DNA of 30,784 nucleotides from RYN-433 sp036558265 (GTDB lineage Bacteria > Planctomycetota > Phycisphaerae > Tepidisphaerales > Tepidisphaeraceae), in contig DATBFY010000204.1 of assembly GCA_036558265.1 (NCBI GenBank), positions 1-30,784 on the forward strand. Direction: 5' to 3'. The notes below the pieces were generated by a model. The model did no database searches and was not told the DNA's origin. It saw only the letters and a program-made list of their open reading frames with translations. Below are positions 26,689 to 30,784 of this stretch, in pieces; position 1 is the first letter of the stretch, and the number at the start of each line of letters is the position of its first letter. The translations under genes were made by a program, and so were the position numbers.

Positions 26689-28185
26689 TTAACGCCTCCG
26701 CCGATGCCGCCGCGTGATCGGAATTCGCGCCCCCAGGCTCCGTGGCGGCGGCAACGGCACCGACGGGTGCGCCGCCGCCGGATCCGCCGACGCCGCGCCT
26801 GCCCCCACCCCCGCCGGCGCGCCGCCCGGCCCGCCGGGCTTTGCGTCCGTCCAGTCTGATGGCTGCGGATTGGGGTTAAAGTTCTCCACAGTCGTCTGCG
26901 GGATGATCATGTTGATCAGCGATTCGACCTTGGTCAGCAGTTCCCCCTGGTCGCGGCTGACGAATGTGAACGCCTTGCCGCTGGCGCCCATGCGCGCGGT
27001 GCGTCCCACCCGGTGTACGTATACCTCCGGGTCGTCGGGGATGTCGAAGTTGACGATGTGCGAGATGTCGGCCACGTCGATCCCGCGGCTGGCCAGGTCC
27101 GTGGCCACCAGCACGTCGAACTTGCCTCCGCGGAAGCTCTTCATCACCCGGTCGCGCTTGTTCTGAGCCAGGTTGCCGTGGATTTCGCGGCACTCGATGC
27201 CGTCGGCGTGCAATCGCTTGGCGAGCTTCTGCGCCCCGTGCTTGGTCTTGCAGAAGACGATCGCCAGATCCGGGTTCTCGCGCTCCAGCAGCGCCTTGAG
27301 CAACCGGTACTTGTCCCACGGCTGCACCGACAGGAAGTACTGCTCGACCTCTTCGACGGTCGGCTTCTCGTCGGCGCCGGGCGCGATCAGCTTCTCCACG
27401 GGCTCGCGCATGTACGTCCGCGCCAGACGCTCGATCTCGCCCGAGATCGTCGCCGAGACGAAGATCGTCTGGTGGTGGCGATCGCTCCCCACCGCCGATC
27501 CCGCATCGGCTGTCTCGCCATTGCCCTCGTCGCCGCCGCCGGACGGCTCCTGTGCGTCATCGCCCATGCCGGCGTTCTTCCGCTGACCTTTGACCCGCGA
27601 CAGGATCCGCCGGATATCGTCGCGAAAGCCGATGTCCAGCATCCGGTCCACCTCGTCCAGCACCACGAAACGGACGTTGTTGAAGTTGATGATGCGGCGC
27701 TCCAGCAGGTCCATCACCCGCCCGGGCGTGCCCACCACGATCTCCGGCCCGTGCTTGAGGAACTTCATCTGCGCGCTGATCTTCTGCCCGCCGTACACCG
27801 GCACGACGCGGATCGGGGTGTGCTGCCCGAGGCGCTTGAGCTCGGTATCCACCTGGATGCACAACTCGCGCGTGGGCACCAGGATGATCGCCTGCGTCGC
27901 CACGCCCTTGGTCGACCGCTGGAGGATCGGGATTCCGAACGCCGCCGTCTTCCCCGTGCCTGTGCGCGCCTGCCCCAGCAGGTCCACCCCGGCCAGCGCC
28001 CGCGGGATCAACAACGCCTGGATCTCCGACGGCGTCTCGAACTGCGCCTCCGCCAGTCCGCGCAGGATCGACGGTCGAACCCCCAGCACGGCAAACGCCC
28101 GGGGTTCGAGCGGCACGTTGGAAGGCGCAACTTTGGTTTCGACGGTCTGCTGCTGTTCTTGTTGCTCGCGCGGGTGATCGGTCAT
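26689..28185 (-). CDS. DEAD-box RNA helicase (DEVD variant)
   Basis: A 498-residue ATP-dependent RNA helicase. Visible motifs: Q motif (Phe31 with TPSEIQ), I ARTGTGKT (Lys79), Ia PTREL, Ib TPGR, II DEVD at 177-180 (instead of DEAD), III SAT, IV IVFCKT, V ATDLASRGIDV and VI HRVGRTARMG. Between II and III there is an extra Gly/Asp/Glu-rich segment (about 199-236) not found in most family members. After the core, residues 430-498 are Pro/Ala/Gly-rich and end in basic RRHRRRR, probably an RNA-contact tail. The stop codon touches the frame of the downstream DUF1080 gene (TAATG), so partial co-transcription is possible. Start at 28185 by homology; the ribosome binding site is weak. Confidence 0.95.
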   Translation of the reverse strand: MTDHPREQQEQQQTVETKVAPSNVPLEPRAFAVLGVRPSILRGLAEAQFETPSEIQALLIPRALAGVDLLGQARTGTGKTAAFGIPILQRSTKGVATQAIILVPTRELCIQVDTELKRLGQHTPIRVVPVYGGQKISAQMKFLKHGPEIVVGTPGRVMDLLERRIINFNNVRFVVLDEVDRMLDIGFRDDIRRILSRVKGQRKNAGMGDDAQEPSGGGDEGNGETADAGSAVGSDRHHQTIFVSATISGEIERLARTYMREPVEKLIAPGADEKPTVEEVEQYFLSVQPWDKYRLLKALLERENPDLAIVFCKTKHGAQKLAKRLHADGIECREIHGNLAQNKRDRVMKSFRGGKFDVLVATDLASRGIDVADISHIVNFDIPDDPEVYVHRVGRTARMGASGKAFTFVSRDQGELLTKVESLINMIIPQTTVENFNPNPQPSDWTDAKPGGPGGAPAGVGAGAASADPAAAHPSVPLPPPRSLGARIPITRRHRRRR

Positions 28186-28197
28186 CGCATCTTTCGA

Positions 28198-28213
28198 CAG
28201 TTTGGCAGTTTGG
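28198..28213. repeat. tandem CAGTTTGG repeat
   Basis: Two adjacent exact copies of CAGTTTGG (28198-28205 and 28206-28213), just upstream of the helicase ATG. On the minus strand they read CCAAACTG twice in the 5' leader. The rest of the spacer to 28332 has nothing recognisable except a TAGAAT-type -10 candidate. Confidence 0.35.
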
Positions 28214-28332
28214 CGTCCGTGTGGTGCGCAGGATTCTAACGGTATCCAACCGAAATGGAAGGTTTCCCCTCGGCGGATGGTCCCAAGCGTCGCTTGCGGT
28301 TTCGCATCGCCCGACCACGAGACCCCCGCCCT

Positions 28333-29607
28333 CTACTCCACCAGATCCCGATCTCTCACCCCGATCAGGTACAAAATCGAATCCAGCCCCAGCGTCGAAA
28401 TCTTGTGCCGCGCGCTCTTCGCCACCGCCGGCTTGGCGTGAAACGCGATCCCCAGCCCCGCCGCCGCCAGCATCGGCAGGTCGTTGGCGCCGTCGCCCAC
28501 CGCGATCGTCTGCTGCAGCGCGATGTTCTCCGCCCCCGCGATCTCCTCCAGCAATTGCGCCTTCCGCTGCGCATTGATGATCGGCCCCTTCACCCGGCCG
28601 GTCATCGTGCCGTTCTCGATCTCCAGGTCGTTGGTCCGCACGTGGTCGATCCCCAGCCGCCGCCGCAGGTGCTGTCCGAAATACGCAAATCCGCCCGAGA
28701 TGATCGCCGTCTTGTACCCGAACGACCTGAGCGCCCCGAGCAGCCGCTCCGCCCCCTCCGTCAACTCCAACCGCCCGGCCACGCGCGACAGCGTCGCCTC
28801 CGGCAGCCCCTTGAGCAGCGCGACCCGCCGCGTCAATGACTGGTCGAAATCCAGCTCCCCGCGCATCGCCGCCTCGGTGATCGCCGCCACCTTTTCGTAC
28901 ACACCCGCCTCGCGCGCCAGCTCGTCGATCACCTCCTGGCGGATCAGCGTCGAATCCATGTCGAACGCGACCAGCCGCCGGATGCGCCGGTAGATGTTGT
29001 CCCGCTGCCACGCCAGGTCGATCGGGTGCTCGTGCGTGACCCCCATCAGCGCCGCCCGCAATCCGTCCTCGTCCTTCGGCTCCCCGCGGATCAAGAATTC
29101 CACGCACGCCCTGCGCGCCCGCCCATCATCCACCCGCGGCGGCCTTCCGCTCAGCCGGGTGATGATGTCGATGTTCAACCCCTGCTCCGCGATCACCGCC
29201 GACACCGCCGCCAGGTGCGCCGCCGTCAGCCGCCGCGCCAGGAGCGTCAGGATGTACCGCGGCTTCCCCTGGCGCGCCACCCACGCGTCGTACTGGTCGT
29301 CGTCCACCGGCGTCATCCGCAGACGCAGGTCCGCATGATGCGCCGTGAACAGCAGATCCTTCAATACCGACGTCGATTCCACGTCCGGCGGGATCCGCAC
29401 CAGCATCCCCAGCAGCAGCGTCTTGTGGATCACCGTCTGGTTGACGTCCAGGATCTCGATCGCGTGCTGCGCCAGGATCTTCGTCAGCGACGCGGTGATC
29501 CCGGGGCGATCCTCACCCGTCACGTGCAGCAGAAGGATGGATTGCGTCGCGCCCGCCAAGCGACGCAAAGGTATAGGCGCCGCACCCGATCCACGCAAGC
29601 GCCGCAC
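28333..29607 (-). CDS. serB: phosphoserine phosphatase with two ACT domains
   Basis: A 424-residue HAD-family phosphatase that removes the phosphate from O-phospho-L-serine in the last step of serine synthesis. Residues about 22-100 and 115-195 are two ACT-like regulatory domains (LLLHVTGEDRPGITASL; ILTLLARRLTAAHLAAV), as in mycobacterial-type SerB. The HAD core starts at VAFDMDSTLI (Asp216, Asp218) and includes ISGGF, KAQLL and GDGANDLPML. The first codon is a GTG at 29607. Alternative TTG starts a little later would remove a non-conserved tail of up to 20 residues. No clear ribosome binding site. It follows pstS by 33 bases on the same strand, so the two may be co-transcribed. Confidence 0.93.
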   Translation of the reverse strand: MRRLRGSGAAPIPLRRLAGATQSILLLHVTGEDRPGITASLTKILAQHAIEILDVNQTVIHKTLLLGMLVRIPPDVESTSVLKDLLFTAHHADLRLRMTPVDDDQYDAWVARQGKPRYILTLLARRLTAAHLAAVSAVIAEQGLNIDIITRLSGRPPRVDDGRARRACVEFLIRGEPKDEDGLRAALMGVTHEHPIDLAWQRDNIYRRIRRLVAFDMDSTLIRQEVIDELAREAGVYEKVAAITEAAMRGELDFDQSLTRRVALLKGLPEATLSRVAGRLELTEGAERLLGALRSFGYKTAIISGGFAYFGQHLRRRLGIDHVRTNDLEIENGTMTGRVKGPIINAQRKAQLLEEIAGAENIALQQTIAVGDGANDLPMLAAAGLGIAFHAKPAVAKSARHKISTLGLDSILYLIGVRDRDLVE

Positions 29608-29640
29608 ACCGCTGCGGGCGAGGCTCCGTCCGAGCCTTCT

Positions 29641-30784
29641 TTACCTCAACGCCGCAAACGGCTTCCCGTTCACGCTGAGTGACAGGATCTGATGATGATC
29701 CCGCGCCACGATCTCCGCCGGCAGCGGCGCGTATCCCAGCGCCGGCGCCAGTCGTTGCCCGTCGGTCACCGCCCACGTGAGGAAGTCGGCCAGCGCATCC
29801 GCCTTCGCCGGATCAGGCTGATTCTTGTACACCAGCAGGTACGAGAACGCCGCGATCGGGTACGCCTCCTCCCCCGACGGGTTCGTGATCGACATCCGCA
29901 GGTCCGCCGGCGGATGGGCAAAGCTCGACGCCGCCGCCGTCACGCTCTCCAGCCTCGCGTGAACCGGCTTGCCCGCCGCGTTCACCACCGTGCCGTATTC
30001 GATCTTGCCGCGAATGGCGTAGGTAAGTTCGACATAGCCGATCGCGCCCGATGTCTTGGCGACCACGCCCGGCATGCCTTCACTGCCCTTGGCTCCGATC
30101 TTGTCCTCGGCGGGCCAGTTGACCGTGGTTCCCTTCCCCGGATTCTTCGCAAACTCCGGGCTGACCTTGCATAGATAATCGGTGAACACATACGTCGTCC
30201 CCGACCCGTCCGCGCGATGCACCACAGTGATCCCGGCATCCGGCAACCTTACGTCCGGATTCAGCTTCGCGATCGCCGGATCGTTCCACGCGCTGATCCG
30301 CCCGCGGAAGATGTCCGCCAGCACGGGCCCAGAGAATACCAGTGGCCGGTCCTTCGGCAGGCCCGGCACGTTGTAGATCGGCACGACGGCCCCGAGCGTC
30401 ATCGGGATGTGCATGATCTGGCCCCCCTTCGCCTGTCGCATCTGCTCGTCCGTCATCGGTGCGTCGCTGGCGCCGAAATCGCTCGCCAGGTCGCAGATCT
30501 GCCGGATCCCCTGCCCGCTCCCCACCGACGAATAGTTGATCCGCACGTTAGGCCGCAGGCCGTTGTACTCGGCAAACAGCTTGGCGTAGAACGGATACGG
30601 GAACGTCGCCCCCGACGCGTTGAACGTGGTCGCGGCCCCTTCCGCGGGCGTCAGCATCACCGGCCGGATCGGCCCCACGTCCGCCGCGCGCACCCGCGCC
30701 CGCGCCGCCACGTAGATTGCCATTCCCGTGACGACCATGACGCCAATCGCAAAAGGCCAGATCGGACGCCGAGATCGCGGCGAC
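29641..30784 (-). CDS. pstS: phosphate-binding protein PstS (N-terminus beyond window)
   Basis: The open frame continues through the right edge of the window, so the protein is N-terminally incomplete here. About 381 residues are visible. Before the ATG at 30738 the frame reads ...RRPIWPFAIGVMVV, a basic then hydrophobic stretch that makes a signal anchor together with TGMAIYVAA, so the true start lies outside. The mature part has all phosphate-binding features: FNASGATFPYP, NYSSVGSGQGI, FGASDAPM, and RADGSGTTYVF with the Ser-Gly-Thr cluster that binds the anion. It is the receptor of the Pst high-affinity phosphate ABC importer, and the rest of the pst operon should lie upstream in the genome. 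Confidence 0.93.
   Translation of the reverse strand, partial: SPRSRRPIWPFAIGVMVVTGMAIYVAARARVRAADVGPIRPVMLTPAEGAATTFNASGATFPYPFYAKLFAEYNGLRPNVRINYSSVGSGQGIRQICDLASDFGASDAPMTDEQMRQAKGGQIMHIPMTLGAVVPIYNVPGLPKDRPLVFSGPVLADIFRGRISAWNDPAIAKLNPDVRLPDAGITVVHRADGSGTTYVFTDYLCKVSPEFAKNPGKGTTVNWPAEDKIGAKGSEGMPGVVAKTSGAIGYVELTYAIRGKIEYGTVVNAAGKPVHARLESVTAAASSFAHPPADLRMSITNPSGEEAYPIAAFSYLLVYKNQPDPAKADALADFLTWAVTDGQRLAPALGYAPLPAEIVARDHHQILSLSVNGKPFAALR

Noticed and set aside
27013..28239. 408-codon open frame on the plus strand
   Set aside because: Antisense to the DEAD-box helicase, whose motifs are complete; the plus frame shows no domain.

Overview
The window looks like a chromosomal segment of a GC-rich planctomycete, most likely class Phycisphaerae. 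Three things point there. A large secreted protein carries the planctomycetal N-terminal signature ending LEQRTLLS. There is a whole family of small membrane proteins ending in the zinc-ribbon motif CPTCGYDLRATPERCPECG. A PurS-PurL fusion and a DUF1080 lipid- or sugar-related secreted protein also fit. No rRNA, tRNA, CRISPR array, phage or transposase gene was seen.

Layout. Positions 1-6973 hold housekeeping and signalling genes: a flagellin (minus) with a structured leader, a CheY-like receiver, fumarase C (minus), a membrane-anchored alpha/beta hydrolase, a soluble TrkA-N (RCK) protein and a degenerate receiver whose phospho-acceptor is Glu. Positions 7061-11970 are the most unusual part: a minus-strand array of six paralogous membrane proteins. 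Most have an N-terminal anchor of type MKRLLRILLNAATVVS and a divergent centre, and all end in a near-invariant zinc ribbon. Several neighbours overlap by exactly 4 bases (ATGA/GTGA). Two gene-to-gene junctions are 105/110 identical. An orphan BatA-type C-terminal domain gene and a GNAT acetyltransferase interrupt the array, and two broken ribbon remnants remain in it. Two more family members (one intact, one frameshifted) lie on the plus strand at 15767-17191. A multi-pass protein with the same kind of ribbon moved to its N-terminus lies at 18367-19272.

Positions 12078-15595 hold an orphan ABC permease of the BMP/nucleoside type, an AT-rich spacer, and an 815-residue surface protein with two DUF4082 copies, Ig-like and cadherin-like domains and RTX calcium repeats. 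Positions 17338-24525 hold an endonuclease/exonuclease/phosphatase protein, the ribbon-first membrane protein, purL with two PurS-like N-terminal domains and three in-frame palindromic insertions, and a two-gene LigD-type repair operon (polymerase then ligase) convergent with purL. Positions 24751-30784 hold a XylR-type AraC regulator, a secreted DUF1080 protein overlapping a DEAD-box helicase, SerB with two ACT domains, and a PstS phosphate-binding protein that runs off the right edge.

The window also carries several dispersed palindromic elements, both between genes and inside purL. The best candidate for an undescribed system is the ribbon-tailed membrane protein array. Its function cannot be read from sequence, but its architecture (constant ends, variable middle, coupled translation, near-identical recombination-sized junctions, remnants) suggests a diversifying gene family.
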